A stretch of DNA of 64,000 nucleotides, from assembly GCA_951213105.1 (NCBI GenBank), contig OX578133.1, positions 140,361,313 to 140,425,312 of the forward strand, given 5' to 3'. The notes beneath the pieces are model-generated. The model was not told the DNA's origin and made no database searches. It saw nothing but the letters and a program-made list of their open reading frames with translations. The position numbers and the translations under genes are program-made. Shown here piece by piece: positions 43,656 to 55,599 of the stretch (position 1 is the first letter of the stretch; every line of letters starts with the position of its first letter). The DNA is from Amaurobius ferox. Lineage: Eukaryota > Arthropoda > Arachnida > Araneae > Amaurobiidae.

Positions 43656-44085
43656 AACAAGAAAGATCAATCATGCATAAGCATTGATTATGAAACACTT
43701 TCCAACTGAAATGCAATTTTATTTAAAAATTTCTAAAATGTGATACATTCAGTGGTGATATCTTTTACATTATCACAGTACTACAGTAATTTATTATACT
43801 TAAATATTTAAAAGTGTATCGAAATATAAATCTTCTGATTCTCTATGCAAAATCAATGAATATTTCATTCATATAACTTGTATTCCAGACTCCAGAGCTA
43901 AATAATTTTGTATGAAAATAATTCAGCAATTCTTATGTAACTCACCTTACAATCGCTTGAGATATTTGCATTCTGCATAAGTTAAAATTAGGCTTCGTTG
44001 AAGAAATAATAAAAGTTTAGGGATTATTTAAAATCATAACTATTGTAATTGCGTAGGCACGGAATTTAGATACACAGATAATACA
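43656..44085 (-). mobile_element. HINE-like element, copy A3 (5'-truncated)
   Basis: Only the 3' half: ACAAGAAAGATCAATCATGC through TTGCGTAGGCACGGAATTTA, then breaks into ACACAGATA repeats and a (TG)n. The 5' microsatellite end is missing. Confidence 0.8.
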
Positions 44086-44269
44086 CAGATACACAGATAA
44101 TATATGTGTGTGTGTGTGTGCATGTATTCAAAGTATTGGATTCGTGCCGAAGATCGGAACTCGAATTTTCGAAGGATCTACACGTTTTAGGACTTCTAGA
44201 ACACGAAAAAACTATTTTTAGGAATACGTCTGTGTGTGTAAGGGTGTATCTGTGTATGTTTCTGTGTGT
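44086..44269. other. (TG)n and flanking sequence
   Basis: TG run at about 44102-44120 and a TGTGTGTAAG/TGTGTCTGTG tract near 44230-44275 that leads into repeat R3. Confidence 0.6.
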
Positions 44270-44960
44270 CTGTGAAGATATTACATCCACTCTAATTGAA
44301 AAACTAATGGACCGAATTTCATAAAATTTGGTAGGTATGTTTTTGTAGGAAACCCTGATGTTCATTAGATTATAGTACGATTCGTAATAAAAGAATCTGC
44401 CTTCTTTGCGAAATGGCCGGCAGAAATTGCCTTTATCCACTCTAGCTAAAAAGTAATAGAACAAATTTAACAAAATTTGGTGTATAATATTTCAATAACC
44501 TACAAGTGATATATATACCAAATTTAACAAAATTTGGTATATAAATCATTTGTAGATTATTCTAGTACGATTCGGGAAAAAAGAACGGGCTATTTTTGCG
44601 AAATGGCCCGCAAAAATCGTTAAATATAAAAATAAAAGACTACGTGTGGTCAATTATATCAATTAAATTCCTATTTTATACGTGATTTTTGACAACAAAA
44701 AAAATAAGACTAACCCCATTACTCTAGGACTAGCCGTTCTTGAGATATTCTAGTTTTTTCGCGTTTTCGCTAAGCCACCTTTGACAATAAGTTCAGCTAT
44801 CAAATGAGAACCAAATTTAAGTTTAACGTACAAATTCAATGTCATTTAAAATACTTATGGCTATTATTTTGTGCAGATAAAGTCAAATTATTATTGAAGA
44901 AATAAAGAGAACGTGAATATGAATCTGCAGGGAAAGACATGTGCTGCCCACATCAGAATT
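44270..44960 (+). repeat. Dispersed repeat R3, copy 2
   Basis: Matches 24101-24740 including the doubled unit with GTACGATTCG and TTTGCGAAATGGCC, then ACTCTAGGACTAGCCG and GGGAAAGACATGTGCTGCCC at the 3' end. Confidence 0.75.
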
Positions 44961-45355
44961 TTTAACAATATTACAACAATCATTTATAGAAGTGAACGGG
45001 GATTATTTGCAGGCCATTTCGAAAAAAATGTAGGATCTATATTTAAAGATCCACCAAATTTTTGTAGAATAAAATGTTCAACAAATTTAAGTTGTGTACC
45101 AAATTTTAACTCTCTAGGACGTAGGAAAGTGCATTAAAAATGCCATTAAATAAGTATATTATGAAGAGTTATATAAAATTAAAAAAAAAATTGAAAATTG
45201 TTATCTACCAAATTTATTTTAAAATGTGAAGCCTCGCTCATATACAAAATAATTAGACTCTTGGAAAGATATTTATCATATAATACATCTTTCTTTCCTT
45301 TCTGGAGGATATCTCAAAAGTCAGAATTTAATTGAATTTGTTTTTCTCCCTATAT
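44961..45355. other. No feature seen
   Basis: AT-rich; nothing supported. Confidence 0.5.
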
Positions 45356-45730
45356 TAAGTAATTTTTAATTAAAAAACTACCTAACATATTTTACTGAAA
45401 TTTTTTTTATATATTTTATGGGATAATATAAATATATCCTGAAAATTTCGAAGCAATTTGTGAATTTTAAATTTGCTTAAAAAATGTTTGAAAAATTAGG
45501 TCCCACAGGGTTCAATGTATTTCATGTTTTCAACCCGGGTTCAATAAAAAACTAATTGGGTGATATCATTTATTTATATTCCCATAGGTCCCACAGACCG
45601 TCTGAACAACACACTAAAATTTCATTTTGATAAAGTCATTTTTACGGCAGTTATCATGCTAACGGACAGACAGACAGACAGACAGAATGAACAAAGTCAT
45701 AAACACCCTTCAACTATGCTGTAAAGTGTT
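45356..45730 (-). mobile_element. HINE-like element, copy A4 (5' end only, head-to-head with B2)
   Basis: Keeps the 5' third: AAAAATGTTTGAAAAATTAG, TTCAACCCGGGTTCAATA, CACAGACCGTCTGAACAAC and (GACA)n, to GTAAAGTGTTAAAAA. Its 5' end faces that of copy B2 137 bp away. Confidence 0.85.
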
Positions 45731-45867
45731 AAAAACGACAGACGTGTGCCTTCGTTTAATAACGGTCTTATAGTGGGGGCCATTCAATCAAGCTCGTGAT
45801 CGGCTACGTCTTAGACTGCTTGTACAGCAAAAAAGAGACTTCAATGAAGGATACAACCAAGGCCTTG

Positions 45868-47191
45868 TTAACACTTTACAACAAAGTTGAAAAATGTTTA
45901 TGACTTTGTTCATTCTGTCTGTCTGTCTGTCTGTCCGTTAGCACGATAACTGCCGTAAAAATGACTTAATCAAAATGAAATTTTAGTATGTTGTTCAGAC
46001 GGTCTGTAGGCCCTATGGCAATATAAATGAATAATATCACCCAATTAGTTTTGGATTGAACCCGGGTTGAAAAAATGAAATACATTGAGCTCTATGGGAC
46101 CTAATTTTTCAAACATTTTTTAAGCGGATTTAAAATTCACAAATTGCTTCGAAAGTTTTAGGTAATATTCAAATTGTTCCATAAAATATATAAAAAAAAT
46201 TCAGCGAAATATATTCAGTAGTTTTTTAAATAAAAATTAAAATATTAATTACACCTCTTATATGAAGCGATCACGTGACCATGATATAAAAAGATCACAT
46301 GACCCACTTCAAAATGATATATGGCATCCATCTTGTCTCAAAATCGGGATTTTTTAAGTTCTTTTTAATTCATATTGAGTGTTGTATCCGTCCTAAAACC
46401 ACTTTATTTTTGCTTAAATTCTGTGCATCTACATACTGAAACAACGCAATTACAATGTATTTGAGTTTAATTATATTTGAGTTATTTTGATCATCCAAAT
46501 TTGGTTATTTCTACAACGAAGCCTATTTTTCACTTATGTAAAATGTAAACAGCAAAATATGTAGAATGAGTTGTATTAGAATTTCTGTATTTCTTTAACA
46601 CAAAATTATTTAGCCCATGGAGTCTGCATAGCTGATATGAATGAAATATTCATTGATTTTACAAAGAGAAGGACGATTTGTTTCGATGAAATTTTAAGCA
46701 TAGAGTTTAATTACTTGTAGCTCCATGGTCTTAATTTTTAAATAAAATAAATTATATTATAGTATTGTGATGAATGAAATGAATGGGAAAAAGTTATGAA
46801 TGAAATGCTGTTTTTATAGAGAGATAGTTCCAGTCGTGTTATTTTTTCTATGACGTCATTTGAATGAATTTCAGTTGTTTTCGATGAAGTTTACAAATAT
46901 AATAAATTATCGTAGTATTATGATAGTTTTAAAAATATTACTGAGGAATGTATCGCATTTTAGAGATGTTTAAACCAGGCAATTTATATTTCAATACCGT
47001 CATTTGAATGAAGTTCATTTTTTTCAATGAAGGTTTAAGTTTTCAAATATAATAAATTAATGTAGTATTGTGATAAGTTTTAAAATATTACCGAGGAATG
47101 TATTGCATTTTAGACTTGTTTAAATAAAATTGCATTGAAGTTGGAAAGTGTTTCATAATCAATGCTTTAAGCATGATTGATCTTTCTTGTT
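45868..47191 (+). mobile_element. HINE-like element, copy B2
   Basis: Starts TTAACACTTTACAACAAAG, then (CTGT)n, and ends AAGCATGATTGATCTTTCTT. Very close to copy B1 and shares its tandem 3' units, so B1 and B2 descend from a recent common source. Directly followed by a Tc1-like fragment. Confidence 0.88.
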
Positions 47192-47199
47192 TTAGGTAG

Positions 47200-47530
47200 C
47201 CTTGATTCAACCGATCTCAATCCGAACAATGAGCAGGGAATTGCAGCAAATCGTTACCAGTCGCATGCAATGGAAATCGCAATGGAAAATTCTCATTTCA
47301 GCGAAGTATCTGAATATGCATTTACAGTGGGGTCGGGAACGGTGTCACTGGATATCCGATGATTGGGAGAATGTTTTATGTTCGGATGAATTACACTACA
47401 CCTTATTTTGTACCGACGACAGGCGGAGAGTTTGGCGAGAGCCCCATGAAGTCATGAACCTATGTTCGCACAGTTCAAGGTTGTGATGGGGGTATCATGG
47501 TGTGAGACATGTTCTGGTGGTTTGGTAAAA
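47200..47530 (+). pseudogene. Tc1-like transposase fragment
   Basis: Open from 47202: MSRELQQIV, LQWGRERCHWISDDWENVLC and SDELHYTLF, the region around the first catalytic aspartate (SDE). RRRVWREPHEVM follows, and then in another frame VQGCDGGIMV*DMFWW. About 110 residues of a roughly 340-residue protein; both ends are lost. A different subfamily from the 27.6-kb element. Confidence 0.8.
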
Positions 47531-48765
47531 TCGTCTTCCTACTTAATGTTTTGTGAATTGGATAAAATTGTCTTCTTACTTAGAATTTCACAAAATAAGG
47601 TTTTGAAAATGCTGCAATTGTAGAATTAGAAACTTTATGATAATTATTTATTGTTCATGTCGAAAAACATGATTTCTGTCCTTGATTTTCGACTTACGGA
47701 AATACATAATTTTAAAACACAATTTCTCACTACCATTTCATTAAATTCAGTATTAAATTCGATGGTCAATATTACATTTTATTAAAACCTGCCAATGTTG
47801 TAAAAATGCGTTTCAAAATATGTATCACAATTATTAATTTAAAATATTTCATATATAAACAAAGTCAATTCATATGGCAGTCAATAAGTAAATTAAAAAA
47901 TTTATTGGCGAAAAATGGCGATCCATAAAACAATTTGAATGTATCTCTCACCGTTTGAAAGAGTGTAGAATGTTGATAGTGAAACAAATCTGCCTTCTAT
48001 ATTTTGAGTTTCATTTAATGATAAAGGAATCGCATTTTTACTTTTATATGCTGTATTTTAATGAAGTTTTTGCTTTCAGATTGTCTTTGACAACAGATGG
48101 ACAGATTTTTTTATTATTGGTTTTATTGTCGAACTACATATTACATGAATAGAACCTGTATTCTATTAATTACCACGAATAAAACATAAATTTGACATTG
48201 CTTATTAGTATAGTCATTATTGACATAGATTACTAATTTTTAAAACTTAAAACAATTCCAACAGAAGCAATGAAAAGTTATTTGTGAAAAATATAAAAAT
48301 TCTAGAAGTGTATATTCGTTAATAAAATTAGGTTAAAAGCAATTAAAAGGGGAACAATTAATAAATATAGATGAATTCACATACCTAAAATTTCATATCC
48401 CTGAAATATTTAAATAAAATTGGCTATAAAATATAAAATCCATAAAAGAATGAACATTTAGCTGGTATCAGAATATATTTTTAAATCACTGGAATACCTC
48501 TAGAATATGATGCCATAAAAATATAATTCGCTTGTAAATAGAATAAGTTTATTTAACTAGCAGACGATAAGGCTTAAATCTCAAACGTAATCTGGAATAA
48601 ATAAGAGGATAAAATACTGACATTAAATTATTAATTTAGAATGTCTTATTGGTTGAAAACTATATCTGAAAGGCAGCTGACAAGTAAATATTAAAAAACC
48701 TAAAATGGCGATTATTTAAACAGATTGCTTTTATCTCTCAACGTTTGAAAAAATTTTTAATTCTG
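47531..48765. other. AT-rich, no gene supported
   Basis: Long AT-rich stretch without family resemblance or clear repeats. Confidence 0.5.
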
Positions 48766-48782
48766 AAAAAAAAAAAAAAATT

Positions 48783-48865
<83 letters not shown>

Positions 48866-48883
48866 TATATATATATATATATC
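48766..48883. repeat. Low-complexity A-run, (TA)n and (AC)n cluster
   Basis: A14, A13, then TA, AC, TA, AC and TA runs. The open frames across it are repeat artefacts. Confidence 0.9.
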
Positions 48884-49015
48884 CGGTGAATTGGAAACCT
48901 GGGAACATGTATGCACATTACGTTGGGATGTACACGTGACCGCAACACCGCTGCAAGAATGCTGTTGGTATGTGTTCCGAGAGGAGTGGACACACACCCC
49001 AAACGGCGGGAATTA
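48884..49015 (+). repeat. Dispersed repeat R6, copy 2
   Basis: Matches 43497-43655: GAAACCTGGGAACATGTATG, CCGCAACACCGCTGCAAGAA, TGTGTTCCGAGAGGAGTGGA. Confidence 0.75.
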
Positions 49016-49555
49016 AGAATTCATGTGAATCAAAATAAAAACATTAGCATAATTAGAGTTGAAAAAAATTAAATTACTAAAAATTAAAAATGTAATTAAA
49101 TTTTAAATTTAATTTTTGAAAACTTAAATTATTCAAATGCTTTTATTTTGATCTAAGTCTTCTTGAATGGATACTTTTGCATCATAATCAGCAATATTTT
49201 TGTTTCTGGAAGCAACCTTCTTCAGCAATATTTTGGTTCTGGAATATTTTTGTTTCTGGATCAGCAGTATTTTTGTTGCAATCATGCGCGCAAGCAACAT
49301 ATATCAAAATAAAATTTTAATAAACTCATGAACATTGTATAGTTTAAAAAAGATATTATCAGATTCACCTTATTGAAAAAATCATCATATACGCTACAGT
49401 TATTCACTTATTAGCCATAAAATTTTTAGGTATTATCGATGTATAGGAGAAGAGGTACAAAATAAAAGTGAAACATGGGCATTCACTCTGTTTATGGCAC
49501 TTTTAAGAGTCCTGAGGCCCCTTAATTTGCTTTCTTTCCATGGAATCCTGTTTAA
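49016..49555. other. No feature seen
   Basis: AT-rich. TATTTTTGTTTCTGGA is repeated locally at about 49196-49265. Confidence 0.5.
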
Positions 49556-49559
49556 GGTT

Positions 49560-50120
49560 TTAAGTAAGCTCAACTTCTTTGATGTAATGAGCATTTTGAT
49601 TTAGCATCTTGACATAGGGTATCCATGTAACCCTTTTCTTGGCATTAAGAATGGCAAAATTCGATTTTTCTCTATTAAACTTTAAGTTATGCTTGTCTGC
49701 CCAGCCTATTAGTATTACTTTCTTAATGGCTTCTGTATCTATCTCTGAGTGTTGATAGAAAGCTATTGCACTGATGATCAAAATGATGCCATCTGCAAAA
49801 ACTTGTACCGTAATTTGGTCGTTGCCAAAATATATTTTTAGTGTGTCATCTATTATCAAAAGCAACAAAACATGAGCTAAACTTGATCCCTGAGAGACAC
49901 CAACATTGTAAATTAGATCGTAGATTTTTTTTCTTCAACATGCACTGCTCGATCAGAAAGGAAGCTGCTTATAATGTTATACAACATGGTGGGCAGTTTA
50001 AATTTGAAAAGTTGCCTTAAAGTGCAATTCCGCATTTAACTGAATTGAAAGCATTTTTAATATCTAATGAAATTAGACAAGTAATCAAGTTTCTAGCTTT
50101 TCTATTTTTCGCGTTTTAAC
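49560..50120 (-). pseudogene. LINE reverse transcriptase fragment, minus strand
   Basis: Minus strand: ISLDIKNAFNSV near 50080-50040, then SQGSSLAHVLLLLIIDDTLK near 49905-49840, then VQVFADGIILI (49810-49780) and HNLKFNREKSNFAILNAKKR. These are RT blocks of an R1/I-type LINE, same family as the plus-strand copy beginning at 50330. The active-site box reads FADG in place of FADD. Frame changes near 50000 and 49920. No ends found. Confidence 0.85.
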
Positions 50121-50329
50121 ATATAGCTTTTATATGTACCAATGATTTTAATTTTACCAAAGTATGCGTGGCCAATCAAGTAAAGAACACTCTCTAAATT
50201 ATCTTACTAAAGAGTGAATGAAAAGAGTTCGTAGTTAGTTATAGCAACCATGCGTTACGCAGGCTAAATACGTTGCTCAACTTTTCCTTATCCTTTGCAC
50301 AATATCAATAAACTAATAGAAAAAAGTTA
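50121..50329. other. Junction between two head-to-head LINE copies
   Basis: No coding resemblance. TTATCCTTTGCACAA at about 50287 recurs at 60918, so a piece of LINE or flank may be shared. Confidence 0.4.
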
Positions 50330-50464
50330 TCAAAATAATACAGAAAATATGGCTGGTACCATAGAGGAAATACTTAAACATCACTTTCCCCAAAATAAGG
50401 ATAATAGAAGAATAGAAAATAAAACTGCATATATTGAAATGGAAAATTTTACACCATAAGATTT
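50330..50464 (+). pseudogene. LINE ORF2 segment 1 (upstream of RT), plus strand
   Basis: Translates to MAGTIEEILKHHFPQNKDNR and then TAYIEMENFTP, the stretch between endonuclease and RT in R1/I-type LINEs. It is cut by HINE copy A5. Confidence 0.65.
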
Positions 50465-51473
50465 AACAAGAAAGATCAATAATGCATAAAGCATTAATTA
50501 TAAAACACTTTCCAACTGTAATTTTACTTAAACATCTCTAAAATACGATACATTCATCGGCGATATTTTTTTAATTATCACAGAACTGTAATAATTTATT
50601 TTACTTGGAAAATTAAAACCATGGAGGTAAAAGTACTTTCTAACTCCATGCTTAAAACGTCATTCAAACTTTATTCAAATTGCGTCATCGAAATATAAAT
50701 CGTCTGGTTTTCTATGTAAAAGCAGTAAATATTTCATTCATACACTTTTATTCCAGACTCCAGAGTTAAATAATTTTGCGTGAAAAAATTCAGCAATTCT
50801 TATACAACTCATCTTTACAATAACGTGTTTATATTTTACATTTATTAAAGTTAAGCTTCGTTGCAAAAATAATCAAAGTTTGATGATCATTTAAACTAAA
50901 AAATATTGTAACTGCGTTGGCGCAGAATATAGATACACAGAAAAAACGCAAAAATAAAGCGGTTTTAGGATGGATGCAACACTAAATATAAATTTAAAAG
51001 AACTTTAAAAATAACGATTTTTACTCTAGGAAAAAAGATGGATGCCATATTTCATTTTGAAGCGGGTCGCGTGACCTCTTCATATTATATGGTTGTCATT
51101 ATTATTTTAATTTTTATTTAAAAAATTATCATACACATTTTGCTGAATTTTTTTTTATATATTTTATGGGATAATTTGAATATTTCCTAAAATTTTAGAA
51201 ACAATTTATGGATTTTAACTCTTTAAAAATGTTTGAAAAATTAGGTCCCATAGGGTTCACTGTATTTCATTTTTTGAACCAAAACTAATCAAATCAATCC
51301 AAAACTAATTGGGTGATATTATTCACTTACATTCCTATATGTTCCACAGACCGTCTCAACAACGTACTAAAATTTTATTTTTATAAAGTCATTTTTACGG
51401 CAGTTATCGTGCGAACGGACAGACAGATAGAATGAACAAAGCTATAAACATTTTTCAACTATGTTGTAACGTG
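50465..51473 (-). mobile_element. HINE-like element, copy A5, inserted in the LINE
   Basis: ACAAGAAAGATCAATAATGC at the left (3' stem-loop end) to AACTATGTTGTAACGTG at the right. LINE coding resumes at once on the right side, so this copy gives clean borders; TTA sits at both. Confidence 0.88.
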
Positions 51474-51727
51474 TTAAAAATGGTACGCTATGAAAAGGAT
51501 GTGAATAAAGTACCTAGCAAAAATAGGCTAACCTTAGAGATCATAAAATAACTTTATAATGCGGATAAAAAATGATTTTTGAACATTTTCAACAATTGTC
51601 TCAAGATAGGATACTTTCCCAAACATTGGGGAAAAGCAAAGGATTTGCTATTCCCAAAAGAAGGCAAATACCCCAGCAAACATGAGGCATACAGACAAAT
51701 ACGCTTACTTCCATATTTTGGAGAAAA
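51474..51727 (+). pseudogene. LINE ORF2 segment 2 (RT start)
   Basis: Translates, with a stop and a frame change, to MKRMNKVPSKNRLTLEIIK, then NNCLKIGYFPKHWGKAKDLL, FPKEGKYPS and YRQIRLLPYFGEN. These are RT blocks 0-2 (FPxxWKxAxxxxIPKxGK; YRPIxLLPxxGK). The frame is cut at 51727/51728 by the Helitron array and resumes at 59524. Confidence 0.88.
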
Positions 51728-54039
51728 TCTATATAAATAAAAATGAAAATCTGTCTGTCTGTCTGTCTGTTTGTCCCATCATCACGGGAGAACGGCTGAA
51801 TCGAATTTGATGAAATTCTGTGGGTAGCCTAGAAATAGCTCCACTTAAAATTTAGTCCGTGTTTTGAGTTTTTACGACCAGTGGTTCTCGAGATATTAGT
51901 AAAAAACGAAATTTTCGTTTGTCTCATCATCACGGGAAAACGGCTGACCCGAATTTAATGAAATTTTGTGGATAGCCTTGAAATAGCCCCCCATAAATTT
52001 TATCCAAGTTTCGAGTTTCTAAGACCAGGGGTTGTCGAGATATTAATGAAAAACGGAACTTTTTCTTAGGAGATCTACTCTCCAACTCCGTGGTTTATCC
52101 AAACGGAAAGGATGAAAATCGTTTGTTTAAAACGCCAAAATGAAATAAAACTTTATTTCCGAGTTTGGTGCAGGATTTTTGCATTAATTAGTCACTTTAG
52201 GAAAGCATGAATTGTTTGAAACATGAATTTAAATGGAAAAATCTACCTCCATGGTTCATCTTTCACAAATTTTTACTCAACGATGAAAAGTATAAAGAAA
52301 TCAATCAAAATGGCTATTTAATTTCACATTTTATGAGGAAGATTCTATCTTATATCATGTTGTTCGGCAATGGAATGAAATTAAATGTGTTGGTAATATT
52401 TATTATTATTTTTTCTATTTGTATAATAAATAAATGGATGTAAAAATATATTTTATAAATGAACGGTTTGATTGTTATTTTAATTATATATATTGCGGAC
52501 TGCGTACATCACTTTCATTTATTTAAGCAAAGAGGTTTCAAGCTCATATATTGTGTTTAGCTAATAAACTCATATATTGTGTTTACCCAATAACTTCATT
52601 TAGCCGACTGTTGAAGCAGAAAAAGAGTAGAACGGGTGTATGTATCTTCTAATACAATTTTAGTGTTTTCATTTAGTATATACAAACGGGATCAGGATAT
52701 TTTATTCTTCAGATCTGAAAATTCAGAGCTACGAATTTAGCGGAATATCTCTAAATAACTTGGTAACTTTTCTTAAACTTTATCAAATTAGTGGAAATGT
52801 CTCCAAATTGATAAAAATGGCCCAAATCAATGAAATTAAATTTGTTTTTTTAGAATAGAGTACTGAAATGATGTTTCTGTAGCATTTGTCGGTCAGTCCA
52901 TCTATCCTACTTAGTAACACATTTAAGGAATTTTTTTAATATCACCAATTTGGTAAAAATATTTTTAAATCCATAAAAATATCATGAAATTGATAAAATC
53001 GCGCTTAATAAATGAAATTAATTGTGTTTTGTTAGGGGATAGTATTGTGATGATGTTTCGTCAATTTGTCGCAAAATGGGACTATCAGTTCTACAGTCCC
53101 ACTTGGCGATAAATTTGGCGATTTTTTAAGTTATCGCTAAATTGACGAAAATGTCGCCAAACCTTCCATGGAGATTGCATTATTCAGATGATATGATTTC
53201 AATCAATTTATTTGAAGCAAATGATATCATGTCGCTTAGCAACGGACCCAATATGTTATGCGGCATACGATTTTTATTAAATCTTTTCCGATTTGAATAA
53301 TAAAAATATGTATATAAAATAAATTTCATTGACATTGCATTTTTGACTGGATAATATCAATTACGGTCATCAGATTTAAACATCATTATTATTGGTATTT
53401 TCGGGGACTGTTGATTCAGGGATTATTGATATTTTCAAATTATTATGGAATTGTTTTATTATGACAAAAATTGTTTAAACTCATATATAGTACGCTGTAC
53501 GAGTAATCTTCTACAAATGCATGGGTATATCTTCTAATCTACCAGAATATAAGTAGTACAGGTACTAGTATAGTATATTGGCATTTTTTAGTATATTGGC
53601 ATATATTTTGATATATATTGGCATGTATTGGAATCAATAACGACCTTCTGGTATTAAGATTACGGGGATTTTTGATACTTTCAATTTATTACGTCATCTT
53701 TTTTAATTTGGCAAATATTTTTGAGACTCATATTGCAATACGGGTAAGCTTCTACTAACACACTGATATATTTCTTAATCTGCGACAATATAAGTAGTAC
53801 GGGGTTGCATATATTGATTCAATTCCTTTTTTTTTTTTGTAAGTTTACTTACAAAAGGGGCCAGGATGTTTTATTCTTCATATCTGCCCGTGAATATAAT
53901 TTTGCATAGTGAGAACAGATATTCTTAAACTTCTCTTTATGAGCAATAAATTTATTATTTTAACAGAATTTGCACATGATTGCGAATTATAAATTTCTTT
54001 ATATTATATACTCCGTACGAAGAACGGGTATGCTGCTAG
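51728..54039 (+). mobile_element. Helitron H1 (first of three in tandem)
   Basis: Starts TCTATATAAATAAAAATGAA after an A, followed by (CTGT)n and TTTGTCCCATCATCACGGGA. Ends CTCCGTACGAAGAACGGGTA then TGCTGCTAG: a CCGT/ACGG hairpin about 10 bp before CTAG. 5'-TC, 3'-CTAG with a hairpin and no target duplication are the Helitron hallmarks. No Rep/helicase is encoded; the frame 52207-52443 recurs in H2 only as a degraded equivalent. Non-autonomous, 2.3 kb. Confidence 0.88.
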
Positions 54040-54059
54040 TCTATATAAATAAAATTGAA

Positions 54060-54110
54060 AATCTGTCTGTCTGTCTGTCTGTTTGTTTGTCCCATCATCA
54101 CGGGAGAACG
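54060..54110 (+). repeat. (CTGT)n and CATCACGGGAG hairpin at Helitron 5' end
   Basis: CTGTCTGTCTGTCTGT followed by TCCCATCATCACGGGAGAA, in which TCCC pairs with GGGA. Present in H1 and H3 at the same place and in the minus-strand fragment at 37.5 kb, so it is part of the element. Confidence 0.75.
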
Positions 54111-55599
54111 GCTGAACCGAATTTGATGAAATTTTGTGGGTAGTCTAGAAATAGCCCCACTTAAAATTTAGTCTATATTAGGAGTTTCTAGGATCAGTGG
54201 TTCTCGAGATATTAGTAAAAAACGAAACTTTCGTTTGTCTCATCATCACGCGAGAACGGCTAAACCGAATTTAATGAAATTTTGTGGATAGCCTTGAAAT
54301 AGCCCTCCATAAATTTTGTCCAAGTTTCGAGTTTCTAAGACCAGGGGTTGTCGAGATATTAATGAGAAACAGAACTTTTTCTTAGGAGTTCTACTCTCCA
54401 ACTCCGTGGTTTATCTAAACGGAAAGGATGAAAATCGTTTGTTAAAAACCTCAAAGGGAATTAAAACTTTATTTCTGAGTTTGGTGCAGGATTTTTGCAT
54501 TAATTAGACACTATCTGAAAGCATGAATTGTTTGAAACATGCATTTAAATAGAAAAATCTACTTCCATGGTTTATCTTTCACCAGCATTTACTCAACGAT
54601 GAAAAGTATAAAGATATTAAAATGTTTATTGAATTTCGCATTTTATGAGGAAGATTCTATCTTATATCATGTTGCTCAGCAACGGAATGAAATTAAATGT
54701 GTTTGTTAATGATTACTATTATTTTTTCGATTTGAATAATAAATAAATGGATATTAAAATATTTCTTATAAATGAACGGTTTGATTTTTCTTTTAATTAT
54801 ATTAATTGTGAACTGCGTACATCACTTTCATTTATTTTGGAAAAGAGGTTTCAAGCTTATATATTGTGTTTAGCTAATAAACTCTTATATTCTCTTTACC
54901 CAATAAATTCATTTATTCAATTGTTGAAACAGAAAAAGAGTAGAACGGTTATATCTTCTAATAATATTTTAGTGTTTTCATTTAGTATATACAAACTGGA
55001 TCACGATATTTTATTCAGATCTGCAAATTTAGAGCTACGAATTTGACTGGATATCGCTAACTTGGCAAATTTCTTAAAAGTTGCCAAAATGATTGAAATG
55101 CCCCAAAATTGATAAAAATAACGTAAATCAATGAAATTTATTTTGTTTTGTTAGAAGAAAGTACTGAAATGGTGTTTCGTTAGCATTTGTCTGTCAGTCC
55201 AACCGTCCTACTTAGTAACACATTTAGCGAATTTTTAAAATGTCACCAAATTGATAAACATGTTTATAAATCCATAAAAATATTTTGAAATTGATAAAAT
55301 TGTCCTAAATAAATGAAATTGTGTTTTTTTAGGATATAATATTTTGATAATGGTTCGTCAATTTATCGCCTAGTGGGACTCAGGGGCGGCAAATAGGGGG
55401 CGCGAGGGGGCGCGGCCGCGCCCCCAAATTTTCCCCTGTCGTTTATCGGCTTCTCCCTTTTTTACCGACTGTCCACTGGTCAGTTTTCTCACGTTATGGC
55501 GCTTTAAAAGAGCCAACCTTCAGAGTGAAATTCTTATTTCTGGCTGGAACGAATCCTTTTCAAAGATTGGGGTGATGCTATCCTTTTCACTTGAAAATT

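Noticed and set aside
48731..49002. Three open frames with YIYIYI and HTHTHT runs.
   Set aside because: Translations of (TA)n and (AC)n microsatellites.
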